DNA from: Desulfosudis oleivorans Hxd3
Lineage (GTDB): Bacteria > Desulfobacterota > Desulfobacteria > Desulfobacterales > Desulfosudaceae
Length of the DNA stretch: 64,000 bases
Reading direction: 5' to 3'
Assembly (NCBI RefSeq): GCF_000018405.1
Contig: NC_009943.1
Coordinates: forward strand, 1,739,001-1,803,000
Below the pieces are notes generated by a model that had not been told where the DNA came from, ran no database searches, and saw only the letters and a program-made list of their open reading frames with translations. This document shows, in pieces, positions 46,539 to 55,760 of this stretch (positions are counted from its first letter, which is position 1; each line of letters begins with the position of its first letter). The position numbers and the translations under genes were made by a program.

Positions 46539-48680
46539 TTATTTTTCGACCCTTACGGGAAGGCCGGAAAAAGCGGCAGTCCCGCTTAAATCAATTCGTT
46601 TGTTATCCGTGATATCGTTTATGCTGACACCGGGGTTCTTCGCGGCGACGCGCAAAGCCACGCCCGGCCTGTCATGACCCCAACCATGGGGCATGCTGAC
46701 AACGCCCGGCATGACGCGATCGGTGACTTCAGCCTCGATGTTGATGCTGTCGATATTGGATGTTACCCGAACCGTATCACCGGATTTGATGGATCGGTTT
46801 TCCGCGTCTTTTGTATTGATCATAAGTGTGCAGCGGTTTGTACGATTTTTCATGGCAGGGTAGTTGTGAAACCAGGAGTTGTTGGACATCAGGTTGCGCC
46901 GGCTGATCAACAACAGGTCCGGTCCGTCTGCCGATGTTTTTACTGAAACCTGTTCCAGATGATCTTCGATGGTTTTCAATTCGTCTGTCAGGCGTTTCGG
47001 TGCCAGGTCGATTCTTTTGTTTTTTGTAAACAACCGATCCGGAAGGCGTGGCACCAAAGGCCCCAGGTCAATGCCATGCACGGCGCGTTTGACTTTTGAC
47101 AGCGTCAAGCCTGACCCCAGAAAGTTTAACCCCGAACCATGCGGGCCGAAGCGCAACATGAGCCCGAGCAGCCTTTCCGGTTTTGCCAGTTTGAGTGCAA
47201 AACGCAAAAAGGGGTTGGAAACGAATCGCGCGCTCAGCTCGGAAAGAATTTCCCAATTGTGTCGTGTGCCCGGCTGCGGCTGGAACACCGGTTGTGAATA
47301 AGCGGCATAATTACGGGCTCCCGCGAGGTTGATCATGGTCATGAAGTTATGGTGTTCCAGGATGCAGGTCGGCGGCAGAATGATATGGGCATGTCGGGAG
47401 GACTCATGGATGTACCAGTCTATGGCGACCATGAAGTCCAGGTGCGCTAACGCCCTGTCCATCATGCGGCCGTTGGGCGCGCCAAGAACCGGATTGCCTG
47501 CAACGGTAAGCAGTGCCCTGACCCGGCCGTCGCCTTCGGTAAGAATTTCTTCGGCCAAAACCGATGCCGGAAATTCCCCGGCAAAGTCCGGCAATTTGCT
47601 GACCCGCGAATGATGCCGGCCCACATAACCCTTTTCATTCGCCCGGGCCGTAAAGTCAACCAGGTCAAGAGCGGGTGTGGGGAACATAAAACCGCCGGGC
47701 TGATCCATCTTGCCGGTAATGATATTAAACGCCAGTATCAGCCAGGTGGAAAGGGTGCCGTATGCCTGTACGCTGGTTCCCATTCGACCGTAGCAAACCG
47801 CTTTGTCGGCGCGGCAGAAATCTCTTGCCAGTTGGCGGATGTCCTCGGCACTGATACCGGTCATGCCGGCGGCTTTTTCCGGTGTAAAATTTTGGACAGC
47901 GGTTTTAAACGCCTCGATCCCGTCTGAAAAATCGCCCAGCCTGCCCGGTCTGTCCAAACCTTCTTCAAAAACGGTGTTGACCAATGCCGCCAGGAAATAG
48001 ACATCCGTACCCGGACGGATGAACAGGTGTTGATCCGCCAGGGAGGCCGTTCTGGTTAACACCGGATCCACCACCACCACCTTACCCTGTCGCTTCTGAA
48101 TACCCTTGATTCGCCGGGAAGCGCCGGAGGCTGTCATGATGCTGCCACCGGATACAGCCGGGTTGGCGCCGATAATCAGGAAAAAATCGGTCCGGTCGAT
48201 ATCCGGTACCGGGAACATAAGCTGATGTCCGAACATCAGGTAACAGCACATCATCAGGGGTAACTGATCAAGGGAGCTGGAAGAGTATCGATTTTTTGTT
48301 TTCAGGGTTTTTATAAGCATACCGATATAAAGCATGTTGCCATGATAATGAACATTGGGATTACCCATGAAAGTGGCCAGGGCATTGTCGCCGTGATGGC
48401 CGCGGATTTTTTTTATCTGCTGTTCGATTTCATCAAAGGCCTGGTTCCAGCTGATTTGCCGCCATTCGTTTCCGGTTCGCTTGACCGGGTACTTCAGGCG
48501 ATCGGGGTCATTGTAGAGATCTTTAAGGGCGAGGGCTTTGGGGCAGATAAAACCGTTGGAATAGGTATTCTGACGGTCACCACGAATAGACTGGATCTCT
48601 TTGTCGCAGGTAATGATTTCCAGCCCGCATTCTGCTTCGCAGAGCGGACATGTTATGAAACGTGTTACTGTATCAGGCAT
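46539..48680 (-). CDS. Molybdopterin-dependent oxidoreductase with N-terminal 4Fe-4S site
   Basis: A 713-residue member of the DMSO reductase superfamily. The N-terminal 4Fe-4S ligands are C11, C14, C18 and C46. It then has the ISWNQAFDEIEQQI segment, MDQPGGFMFPTP and a C-terminal dinucleotide-binding domain (INTKDAENRSIKSGDTVRV, MPHGWGH). There is no twin-arginine signal, so it is cytoplasmic. The size and domain order are those of cytoplasmic formate dehydrogenase/acetylene hydratase/assimilatory-type enzymes; the substrate cannot be told. No electron-transfer subunit is adjacent. It lies between 16-bp direct repeats and next to the repeat-bounded old-yellow-enzyme gene. GTGAGGAACG precedes the ATG. 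Confidence 0.9.
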   Translation of the reverse strand: MPDTVTRFITCPLCEAECGLEIITCDKEIQSIRGDRQNTYSNGFICPKALALKDLYNDPDRLKYPVKRTGNEWRQISWNQAFDEIEQQIKKIRGHHGDNALATFMGNPNVHYHGNMLYIGMLIKTLKTKNRYSSSSLDQLPLMMCCYLMFGHQLMFPVPDIDRTDFFLIIGANPAVSGGSIMTASGASRRIKGIQKRQGKVVVVDPVLTRTASLADQHLFIRPGTDVYFLAALVNTVFEEGLDRPGRLGDFSDGIEAFKTAVQNFTPEKAAGMTGISAEDIRQLARDFCRADKAVCYGRMGTSVQAYGTLSTWLILAFNIITGKMDQPGGFMFPTPALDLVDFTARANEKGYVGRHHSRVSKLPDFAGEFPASVLAEEILTEGDGRVRALLTVAGNPVLGAPNGRMMDRALAHLDFMVAIDWYIHESSRHAHIILPPTCILEHHNFMTMINLAGARNYAAYSQPVFQPQPGTRHNWEILSELSARFVSNPFLRFALKLAKPERLLGLMLRFGPHGSGLNFLGSGLTLSKVKRAVHGIDLGPLVPRLPDRLFTKNKRIDLAPKRLTDELKTIEDHLEQVSVKTSADGPDLLLISRRNLMSNNSWFHNYPAMKNRTNRCTLMINTKDAENRSIKSGDTVRVTSNIDSINIEAEVTDRVMPGVVSMPHGWGHDRPGVALRVAAKNPGVSINDITDNKRIDLSGTAAFSGLPVRVEK

Positions 48681-48697
48681 CGTTCCTCACGGTTTAA

Positions 48698-48725
48698 TTT
48701 ATATAATAATATAGAGTAATTGCAA
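48698..48725 (-). promoter_or_regulatory. Candidate sigma-70 promoter of the molybdopterin oxidoreductase
   Basis: On the minus strand TTGCAA (48725-48720), a 16-bp spacer and TATAAA (48703-48698) stand in an A/T-rich stretch 18 bp before the start codon. That distance is short for a normal leader. Confidence 0.35.
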
Positions 48726-48764
48726 CCAAGTCAATGGGGTGCGGCGCTCCTCTTGTGCTCACCG

Positions 48765-49214
48765 TTACCCATCCGGCGTCTGTAAACCTTTGATAATCAT
48801 ATAGGTGGCCGTCCCTTTGGCGATCAGGTGGCCGGCTTCATTACGGACATCGACATCGCCCAGTGCCGTCTGCCGTCCCTGGTGAACAATACAGGCTTCG
48901 GCGGTCAGGGCACCGTCCGTGAATGTACTGAGGTAATTGATTTTCATTTCTACAGTGACAAACTTGTCTTCCGGCGCCACAACCCCCAGCAGGGCCATGG
49001 CCACGGCCGAGTCTGCCAGGGAAAAAATGGCCCCGCCATGGGCGATGCCATAGGGATGGGTCAGTTTTTTATCAAACGGCAGATGGAGCTTGGCCCAGCC
49101 TTTTTTGATTTTCAAAAGTTCGATGCCCAGCAACGACCAATAGGGTGAACGGGTGGCCATGGTTTGCCGGATGGCGGCTTCAAATCCAGGCTCAAGATCA
49201 GAATGCGTGTTCAT
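48765..49214 (-). CDS. PaaI-type hotdog thioesterase
   Basis: A 149-residue hotdog-fold thioesterase. The family core is THPYGIAHGGAIFSLADSAV (the HGG and catalytic Asp helix), followed by VTVEMKINYLSTFTDG and ALGDVDVRNEAGHLIAKG. It should hydrolyse aryl- or acyl-CoA. The ATG at 49214 follows AGAGAGGGCCTCTC and begins the family-like region; a longer frame adds 16 residues. It is divergent from the acyl-CoA synthetase gene, and the two may balance CoA ester formation and breakdown. Confidence 0.88.
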   Translation of the reverse strand: MNTHSDLEPGFEAAIRQTMATRSPYWSLLGIELLKIKKGWAKLHLPFDKKLTHPYGIAHGGAIFSLADSAVAMALLGVVAPEDKFVTVEMKINYLSTFTDGALTAEACIVHQGRQTALGDVDVRNEAGHLIAKGTATYMIIKGLQTPDG

Positions 49215-49635
49215 GAGAGGCCCTCTCTGCGTTGTGATGGCGGCTTTTCTTTTCTCCCGCAATCAGCCCGGCTGCCGTGAGGCCGCGAAAGTCAAGCCGG
49301 GACGGTGCCAGGGCATTGTCTGCCCTGGCGGTCATTGCCTGGCGGGGGTTGTTGCCTTCACCGTTGAAAATATCGGATATCCAGGCAAAATGGACATTAT
49401 CTTTTACTATCAGATATGTTCAGAACAGAAAAGACCTTCCTTTGGAAATAGAGGGAAAACAATCAGGGTGGCGGATGCAATCAGAAAACGAGGGGCATAG
49501 AAAATGATTTCATGTTTTATAATGGGATTAAAAGTCGGGTTTGAATTTTCGTTTGGCATGGTTTATATCCATGGTTCAGAAATGATCCTTTTCATCATAA
49601 AGGCGAGTTCTTATCCATCATAAGGAGGAGAACAC
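49215..49635. other. 421-bp divergent region without a recognised gene
   Basis: It separates the thioesterase (minus) and CoA synthetase (plus) genes. An open frame of 76 codons (49277-49507) has no recognisable similarity or good start. An A/T-rich stretch (49500-49620) before the synthetase probably holds its promoter. Confidence 0.5.
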
Positions 49636-51543
49636 ATGACGAATCCGTACGAAGACGCTTTTCAGCGCTCCATTACTGACCCGGAGGGGTTTTGGGGAGA
49701 AATTGCCCAGGATGTCCACTGGTATAAAAGGTGGGACCAGGTGCTGGACAGTTCCAATAAACCGCTTTACCGCTGGTTTGTGGGCGGAAAATTGAATACC
49801 TGTTACAATGCTCTGGATTATCATGTGGATGACCGGGGCAGGGGCGATCGAATCGCGCTGATTTACGACAGCCCGGTGACCCATACCATTCAAAAATATA
49901 CATACGCCGAACTCCGTGACACCGTGGCACGGTTTGCCGGTGTCCTGGCCGGTCGGGGGGTGGGCAAGGGTGACCGGGTGGTGATCTATATGCCCATGAT
50001 TCCCGAGGCGGCCATAGCCATGCTGGCCTGCGCCCGCATCGGTGCCATCCACTCGGTGGTGTTCGGCGGGTTTGCCGCCAAAGAGCTGGCGACCCGGATC
50101 AATGACTCTCAACCAAAGGTCGTTGTTTCCGCGTCGTGCGGGATCGAAGGCCAGCGAATTATCGCTTACAAACCGCTGCTGGACGAAGCCATCCAGATCG
50201 CATCCGCCAAACCGGAGCATTGTATTATTTTTCAGAGACCTCAGCAGGAAGCCGCGCTGGTCCACGGTCGGGATATTGAATGGAGCGCGGCCATGGCAGT
50301 TGCGTCAGCGGTGGATTGTGTCCCGGTGGCGGCCACCGATCCTTTGTATATTCTTTATACCTCCGGTACAACCGGTCAGCCCAAGGGGGTGGTCCGGGAC
50401 AACGGCGGCCATGTGGTGGCCCTTAAGTGGACCATGAAAGCCATCTACGACGTTGATGAAGATGATGTCTGGTGGGCAGCCTCTGATGTTGGCTGGGTTG
50501 TCGGCCATTCTTATATCGTGTACGCCCCGCTTTTCAAGGGCTGCACCACGATATTGTTCGAGGGCAAGCCTGTCGGCACACCGGACGCCGGTGTCTTCTG
50601 GCGGATTATCTCCGAGCACAAGGTCAAGTGCATGTTTACCGCACCTACGGCCTATCGGGCCATCCGCCGGGAGGACCCTGACGCCAGGCTGATAAAAGAC
50701 TACGACCTGTCGCATTTCAAGGCCCTTTTCCTGGCCGGTGAACGGTCTGACCCGGCCACCATTCAATGGTCGGAAAAGCACCTGGGCACGCCGGTCATCG
50801 ACCACTGGTGGCAGACGGAAACCGGCTGGGCCATTGCGGCCAATTGCATGGGGCTTCATCGGTTTCCGGTCAAATATGGCTCTCCCACCAAGGCCGTGCC
50901 GGGCTGGGATGTCCGGGTTCTGGATGATGAAAACAGGGATCTGCCCGCGGGTACGATCGGTGCCCTTTCGGTAAAACTGCCGCTGCCGCCCGGCACCCTG
51001 CCCACCCTGTGGCAGAACGACCAACGGTATATAGAAGCCTACCTCACGGAATATCCGGGATATTACAAAACAGCGGATGCCGGCATGATCGACGAAGACG
51101 GTTATATTTATGTCATGAGCCGTACGGATGATATTATCAACGTGGCCGGTCACCGGTTATCCACCGGGGCCATGGAGGAAGTGCTGGCTGGCCTTCCAGA
51201 CGTGGCCGAATGCGCTGTTCTGGGTGTGGAAGATGCCTTGAAAGGGCAGGTACCGGTTGGGTTTCTGGTTTTAAATGCTGCAACGGTCCGTGAGCCGAAC
51301 GAAATTATTCAGGATGCTGTTCAGCAGGTACGCAAGCAGATCGGTCCGGTGGCCGCGTTTAAGATGGCCGCCATAGTTAAACGCCTGCCCAAGACCCGTT
51401 CCGGAAAGATCCTTCGCGGCACCATTCAGAAGATTGCCGATAACCGGGAATTTTCCATTCCGGCCACCATTGACGACCCTCAGATTATTGACGAGATCAA
51501 GGCATCTCTGGAGGCCCTGGGCCTGGCCGGGAAAAAGAAGTAG
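49636..51543 (+). CDS. prpE: Propionyl-/acetyl-CoA synthetase (PrpE-like)
   Basis: A 635-residue AMP-forming short-chain acyl-CoA synthetase. It has YILYTSGTTGQPKGVVRDNG (P-loop), the substrate-pocket segment WWAASDVGWVVGHSYIVYAPL, IDHWWQTETGWAIAANCMG, and the C-terminal lysine motif in RLPKTRSGKILRGT (acetylation-regulated Lys in PKTRSGK). The VVGHSYIVYAPL pocket and N-terminus (YEDAFQRSITDPEGFW) are closer to PrpE than to Acs; substrate choice between propionate and acetate remains inferred. ATAAGGAGGAGAACAC precedes the ATG. It is monocistronic and convergent with the diguanylate cyclase. Confidence 0.9.
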   Translation: MTNPYEDAFQRSITDPEGFWGEIAQDVHWYKRWDQVLDSSNKPLYRWFVGGKLNTCYNALDYHVDDRGRGDRIALIYDSPVTHTIQKYTYAELRDTVARFAGVLAGRGVGKGDRVVIYMPMIPEAAIAMLACARIGAIHSVVFGGFAAKELATRINDSQPKVVVSASCGIEGQRIIAYKPLLDEAIQIASAKPEHCIIFQRPQQEAALVHGRDIEWSAAMAVASAVDCVPVAATDPLYILYTSGTTGQPKGVVRDNGGHVVALKWTMKAIYDVDEDDVWWAASDVGWVVGHSYIVYAPLFKGCTTILFEGKPVGTPDAGVFWRIISEHKVKCMFTAPTAYRAIRREDPDARLIKDYDLSHFKALFLAGERSDPATIQWSEKHLGTPVIDHWWQTETGWAIAANCMGLHRFPVKYGSPTKAVPGWDVRVLDDENRDLPAGTIGALSVKLPLPPGTLPTLWQNDQRYIEAYLTEYPGYYKTADAGMIDEDGYIYVMSRTDDIINVAGHRLSTGAMEEVLAGLPDVAECAVLGVEDALKGQVPVGFLVLNAATVREPNEIIQDAVQQVRKQIGPVAAFKMAAIVKRLPKTRSGKILRGTIQKIADNREFSIPATIDDPQIIDEIKASLEALGLAGKKK

Positions 51544-51775
51544 AATCAGCCGGTGCGGTACCGATAGCCACGCCGAAACGCCCAACAATTTTTATGAAGA
51601 TGCGTTTGAAAAATGAAGAAAATTTCATTACCCTGATGCCGTTTTGCAAGATCAAAAAGGATCGGCTGGATCGTCAGCTGGGTTGGATCGTGGATCGGGG
51701 CCGGACCAAAGCAACAACATGAAACTAAAAAGATAAAAAGCCTGAAAACCGTGTTAAATACGGGGAGCACCGGCA

Positions 51776-52849
51776 TTAATCGGTCCCCGGCTCTTTGAAA
51801 ACGGCCCGGTCCTTGCCGTTTTCCTTGGCTTCATAAAGCGCGGCATCCGCCCTTGCAAGCAGCGCATCCGGGGATTCGCCCGGCTGGTAGGCGGCAATAC
51901 CGATTGATGTGGTGATTCTCAAATCCGGGGAAATATCCGGCAGGCAAATATTCCGTGTGGCGGCCAGCAGCCGTTGGACACCACTTGCCCTGCTGTCCAG
52001 GCACTGGAAGTTGGAAAACACCACCATAAACTCCTCCCCACCATACCGTCCCACATAATCCGTGGCCCGTGTATTGTCTTTCAAGGCCCGGGCAAAGGAC
52101 TGGAGCACCGCATCGCCGGCCTGATGACCGTAAGTGTCATTCATCTGCTTAAAATCGTCCAGGTCAAGCATGCACAGCGAAAACGGGGTACCCGCCCGGT
52201 CTGAAAAGGCTTTTTCCCTGCCCAGCACCTCGAAAATCTCTCTTCTGCTCAACACCCCGGTCAGGGCGTCATGAGTGGCAAGACGGGTGATGTGCCGCCG
52301 GAGCTTGGAGATGTAGTTGGCCATATAGGAAACCCAGACCAGGGCCATCATCAATATGACCCACCGCATGACCTCCAGCTGGGGATCAACCGCCCCGGGA
52401 TCCGAAGAATGCAGCAACGCCATGGCCCCGGCATAAAGCCCGCCGGTTATGCCCGTAAGTACCAGCAAATCCTTCAGCCGGAGCCGGAAGGTGCCGAACA
52501 TGAATGCCAGGATATAAAGAACCGAGGCGGTCCCGCGTATCCGGTCGACCATGTAGTAGGCAATAAGTGTGATAAACATAATGCCGCATAAAATCTGGAA
52601 CAGTGTGAGGCTGGGGTCACGGAACCGTTCATTAATGCCTTTATACATCATCGTCAGTATGATGAGGTAGATACCCGACACCCCCGTCGTGATGATCAAA
52701 ATAACGCTGAGTTCCAGATCCCGGGCATATCCTAAATGAACACCCAGGTAACATCCCGCACCGATGAACAGATAACTGGCAACAGCCATCAACGTCCGGC
52801 GTATTCGCAATGCCTGCCTGGTATCACCTTTTTGGAAAACGCTGATCAT
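51776..52849 (-). CDS. Membrane-anchored diguanylate cyclase (GGDEF)
   Basis: A 357-residue protein with six hydrophobic segments in residues 1-185 and a C-terminal GGDEF domain (about 190-350). The active site is RYGGEEFMVVF, the metal and nucleotide site is CMLDLDDFKQMNDTYGHQAGD, and RATD five residues before GGEEF is a complete inhibitory I-site. It makes cyclic di-GMP and is probably product-inhibited. The membrane part has no recognised sensor name; a MASE-like module is possible. No EAL domain. It is convergent with the CoA synthetase gene. Confidence 0.93.
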   Translation of the reverse strand: MISVFQKGDTRQALRIRRTLMAVASYLFIGAGCYLGVHLGYARDLELSVILIITTGVSGIYLIILTMMYKGINERFRDPSLTLFQILCGIMFITLIAYYMVDRIRGTASVLYILAFMFGTFRLRLKDLLVLTGITGGLYAGAMALLHSSDPGAVDPQLEVMRWVILMMALVWVSYMANYISKLRRHITRLATHDALTGVLSRREIFEVLGREKAFSDRAGTPFSLCMLDLDDFKQMNDTYGHQAGDAVLQSFARALKDNTRATDYVGRYGGEEFMVVFSNFQCLDSRASGVQRLLAATRNICLPDISPDLRITTSIGIAAYQPGESPDALLARADAALYEAKENGKDRAVFKEPGTD

Positions 52850-53142
52850 AATTTTATTCCCGGACTTTGATAAAAAATTAAAAAATCTGCCTGCGTGAAA
52901 ACCGGTACCTGTAAAATTACTGTATTTTAAAAACGCAAAACAATCCAGCAGAAGTCAAAAAAGGGCGCTCGGCAACGACCGTCCGCCTTCGTCCGGTACC
53001 GGCCGGGCCCTGGCCCCCGGGGGAATTCAGGGCCGCTCTGTTTTTTCTGTTAACGCGGTGCCTGTTTTTTTGTCACGGACGGGTTTCGGTTTTGATCCCT
53101 TCATCGATTGCGATTTGGATAGGGCTGTGGGTATGAGACGGT
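52850..53142. other. 293-bp intergenic region, nothing recognised
   Basis: It lies between two minus-strand genes. It has a GC-rich, partly palindromic stretch (CCGGGCCCTGGCCCCCGGG, 53006-53024) that could act as a hairpin, but there is no gene or clear terminator. Confidence 0.4.
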
Positions 53143-54168
53143 TTATTGGCAGATGGTTTGATCCTCCGCCAGTGCCGGGTCTTCCAGGATGCGAATCGAC
53201 TTCAGGTCAAACCTCTTTTTCAGGCGGGCAAGGTTGGCGTTTTTCTGGCCCCGCAGAGCAGAAGCCTGGCGGGGATGAATTGCCAGTGTCAGGTCGGCGC
53301 CGGGAGAGATCTGCCGGTCGGCGATAAGAGACGAAACCCGGTCAAACAGGATTTCCGAGCGCACCAGGTGGCCAAAGGCCGGGTGATAGGGGCCGGCCAG
53401 CAGGGTGGCACTGTCGGCCAGTTCTTCGGAAGGCTGAAGCCCCATGCGGATCACGGTGATCCCCTGACTTTCCAGTGTCAGGCACATGGTCGTGGCAACG
53501 GCCACGGCCGCATCAAGGGTCTGGGGCATATATTCTCCCTGCCGGTAGTGCCGGGCCAGGGGGCTTCCCGTGATCACCAGGGTGGGGTAAATTCTGGCAA
53601 AATCAGGTTTAAGGACCGCCACCTTTTTGGCGGTTTCAATGGAAACCCGGCCGTCGTCACCGGGAAGCCCGGTCATGAGCTGTGCCCCGGTTTCGTATCC
53701 GGCCTGCTTTAAAAGCAGAAGGGCGGCTGTGGACTGTTCGGCGGTGTGGCCCCGCCTTGCCTTTTCAAGCACCCGGTCATCCATGGACTGCACCCCCACC
53801 TCGACCGTGGTCACCGGATAGTCTTTCAGCAGGTCAAGGTTTTTTTGGGTGATGGTGTCGGGCCGGGTGGAAAAACGGATAGCCTGGACCAGGCCCTGAT
53901 CGACAAAAGCAGAAGCCGCATGGAGCATCTGCGTAAGGGATTCTCTTTCAAGACCGAGAAAGTTGCCCCCGTAAAACGCGATCTGCGCATGGCCCCGGTT
54001 GTCGCCCCTGTATTGCAGATAACGGTGTACATGGTCGTGCAGATCGTCGGCGGTCAGCGATGCTTTTTGTCCGGTGATGGCGTCCTGGTCGCAGAACACG
54101 CACCGGTGGGGGCATCCTGCGTGGGGGAGAAAAACCGGAACAATAAAGGGCCGCTGCCCTGTGGTCAT
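53143..54168 (-). CDS. Elp3-like radical SAM protein
   Basis: A 341-residue radical SAM protein. The cluster motif is CPHRCVFCDQ at about residues 19-28 (CxxxCxxC, with an aromatic-Cys-Asp ending). IAFYGGNFLGL, STRPDTITQKNLDLL and TVEVGVQSMDDRVLEKARRGHT are the typical Elp3/YhcC/HemN-like core. There is no acetyltransferase domain, so it is a bacterial short form of unknown substrate. Its start overlaps the rnc stop by four bases, so it is translationally coupled. Genes of this type often follow rnc in Desulfobacterota; that is recollection, not checked. Confidence 0.87.
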   Translation of the reverse strand: MTTGQRPFIVPVFLPHAGCPHRCVFCDQDAITGQKASLTADDLHDHVHRYLQYRGDNRGHAQIAFYGGNFLGLERESLTQMLHAASAFVDQGLVQAIRFSTRPDTITQKNLDLLKDYPVTTVEVGVQSMDDRVLEKARRGHTAEQSTAALLLLKQAGYETGAQLMTGLPGDDGRVSIETAKKVAVLKPDFARIYPTLVITGSPLARHYRQGEYMPQTLDAAVAVATTMCLTLESQGITVIRMGLQPSEELADSATLLAGPYHPAFGHLVRSEILFDRVSSLIADRQISPGADLTLAIHPRQASALRGQKNANLARLKKRFDLKSIRILEDPALAEDQTICQ

Positions 54169-54860
54169 GGGAGGGGTTCCCCTTTGATCAGGGCCAGGGC
54201 CTTGTGGGCCGCATCCTGCTGGGCCGTTTTTTTGTTTTTCCCGGATCCTTCGGCCTGAATGTCGCCGGCGGAAACCCGGCAGTGGAAGGTCTTGTCGTGG
54301 TCCGGCCCGGTTTCGTCAATGATTTCATAAGTCGGGGCCTTGCCGTCAGTGGCCTGGGTCAGCTCCTGAAGCAGGCTCTTGTAGTTCCGGTTCATGTCCA
54401 GGGCCGCCAGGGCCTCGATATCGTTTTCAAACTTGTGCCGCACCACGGCCATCACCGCGTCAAAACCGCCGTCCAGATAAATGGCGCCCAGCAGTGCCTC
54501 AACCGCGTTGGCCAGAATGGAGTCCTTGTTCCGGCCATTGGTCTGCTCTTCTCCTTTGCCCAGCAGAACATATTCCCCCAGGTTCATGGAACGGCCGATA
54601 TCCGCCAGCCAGCCGGCATTGACCAGACCGGCCCGTGTCTGGGAGAGGTCCCCCTCGGAGAGCTCGGGAAACCGGGCCATCAGCAGGTGGCCGATGCACA
54701 GGGAGAGGGCAGCGTCTCCGAGAAATTCAAGGCGCTCGTTGTCCTCCATGGCGGGGTCGGCCTGTTCATTCACATAGGAGCTGTGCCGAAGGGCCTTTGC
54801 CAGCAGGCCGGTGTCGGTGAACCGGTACACCAGGTGTTGTTCGAGCAGTGTGGTGTTCAT
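54165..54860 (-). CDS. rnc: Ribonuclease III
   Basis: A 231-residue enzyme that cuts double-stranded RNA, for example rRNA precursors. The catalytic domain has DNERLEFLGDAALSL (signature with E and D), SILANAVEALLGAIYLDGG (second acidic pair) and, after about residue 155, a double-stranded RNA-binding domain (NYKSLLQELTQ, GSGKNKKTAQQDAAHKAL). Length is standard. It lies 15 bp after a PHP-domain gene and overlaps the radical SAM gene downstream. Confidence 0.96.
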   Translation of the reverse strand: MNTTLLEQHLVYRFTDTGLLAKALRHSSYVNEQADPAMEDNERLEFLGDAALSLCIGHLLMARFPELSEGDLSQTRAGLVNAGWLADIGRSMNLGEYVLLGKGEEQTNGRNKDSILANAVEALLGAIYLDGGFDAVMAVVRHKFENDIEALAALDMNRNYKSLLQELTQATDGKAPTYEIIDETGPDHDKTFHCRVSAGDIQAEGSGKNKKTAQQDAAHKALALIKGEPLP

Positions 54861-54875
54861 ACGCGAAGTAAGGAC

Positions 54876-55760
54876 TTATAGTTGATGCCGGGTAACGGCG
54901 ATCAGTTTTTCATAGAGTTCATAATCGACGTAAAAATTTCCCGTGGCCTTGCCAAGGGCGACTTCACTGTTCAGGTCCCCGTGAAAATCGGTGCCCCCGG
55001 TGATCAGCAGATTGTAGCGCCGGGCAAGGTCTTTGTAAAACGCGGTCTGTTTTTTCGTGTGCTGGGGATAGAGGGCCTCAATTCCCTGCATGCCCATGTC
55101 CACAAGCGTACTCACCAGCGATTCCAATGCTTTGTCATCCGGTGTGTCAACAAGAAAGGGATGGGCCAGAACCGCCACCCCGCCGGCCTGACGAATAAGG
55201 GCGATGGCCCTGTCACAGGGAATTCGCTCTTTATCCACGTAGGCGGGCTTATTCTTTCCCAGGTAGCGGTCAAAGGCCTCACGAATGGATCGGACCACGC
55301 CCCGGGCTTTCATGGCCTGGGCGATATGGGCCCGGCCCACCTGGCCGCCGCCGGCAAAGGCGGCTGTTTCGGCCATTGAAATATCCATGCCCAGCCGGTT
55401 GAGCTGTTCAAGAATCTTTGGGGTGCGCTGGTTTCTGGCTGTCTGGAGCCTTTCCAGGCCATGGTTCAGGGCTGTGTCATGAATATCGATATCATAACCC
55501 AGAACGTGAAGGCTTCCGGAAAGGGAGCATGACGCGGGGTAGGCGGCGCTGATCTCCACGCCGGTTAAAAACTTCAGGGAAGCGGGCAGGGCGGCTTCAA
55601 GCACCGGCCTGCACCCCGCCACCGTGTCATGGTCGGTGATGGAAAGGGCTGCCAGGCCGGCCTGCTCCGATTTTTTTACAATTTCAAGAGGCGTCAGTGT
55701 GCCGTCCGACGCTGTGGAATGAACATGGAGGTCGATTCGCCGTGTTTCTCTACAGGCCAA
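54876..55760 (-). CDS. PHP-domain phosphoesterase (RNase AM/YciV-like)
   Basis: A 294-residue protein with the four PHP metal motifs: DLHVHSTASDG near the N-terminus (HxH), SITDHDTVAG, VAVLAHPF, and the final TGGTDFHGD. The family includes 3',5'-nucleotide phosphatases and the 5'-3' exonuclease RNase AM, which trims rRNA; the neighbouring rnc gene makes an RNA role plausible. The start is TTG at 55760, inside the last codons of the DksA gene (11-bp overlap), preceded by GGAGAAGGTTC. An ATG is not available near the family start (RRIDLHVHS). Confidence 0.87.
   Translation of the reverse strand: MACRETRRIDLHVHSTASDGTLTPLEIVKKSEQAGLAALSITDHDTVAGCRPVLEAALPASLKFLTGVEISAAYPASCSLSGSLHVLGYDIDIHDTALNHGLERLQTARNQRTPKILEQLNRLGMDISMAETAAFAGGGQVGRAHIAQAMKARGVVRSIREAFDRYLGKNKPAYVDKERIPCDRAIALIRQAGGVAVLAHPFLVDTPDDKALESLVSTLVDMGMQGIEALYPQHTKKQTAFYKDLARRYNLLITGGTDFHGDLNSEVALGKATGNFYVDYELYEKLIAVTRHQL

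Larger units (their letters stand above)
46496..48750 (+). repeat. 16-bp direct repeats flanking the molybdopterin oxidoreductase gene
   Basis: TGGGGTGCGGCGCTCC occurs exactly at 46496-46511 and 48735-48750. The copies lie 28 bp past the gene's stop and 55 bp ahead of its start, in the same orientation. Confidence 0.85.

Noticed and set aside
49277-49507. 76-codon plus-strand frame in the divergent gap
   Set aside because: It has no ribosome-binding site or similarity, and composition like the surrounding intergenic DNA.
53058-53327. 89-codon plus-strand frame
   Set aside because: Its second half overlaps the radical SAM gene in antisense and it has no recognisable feature.
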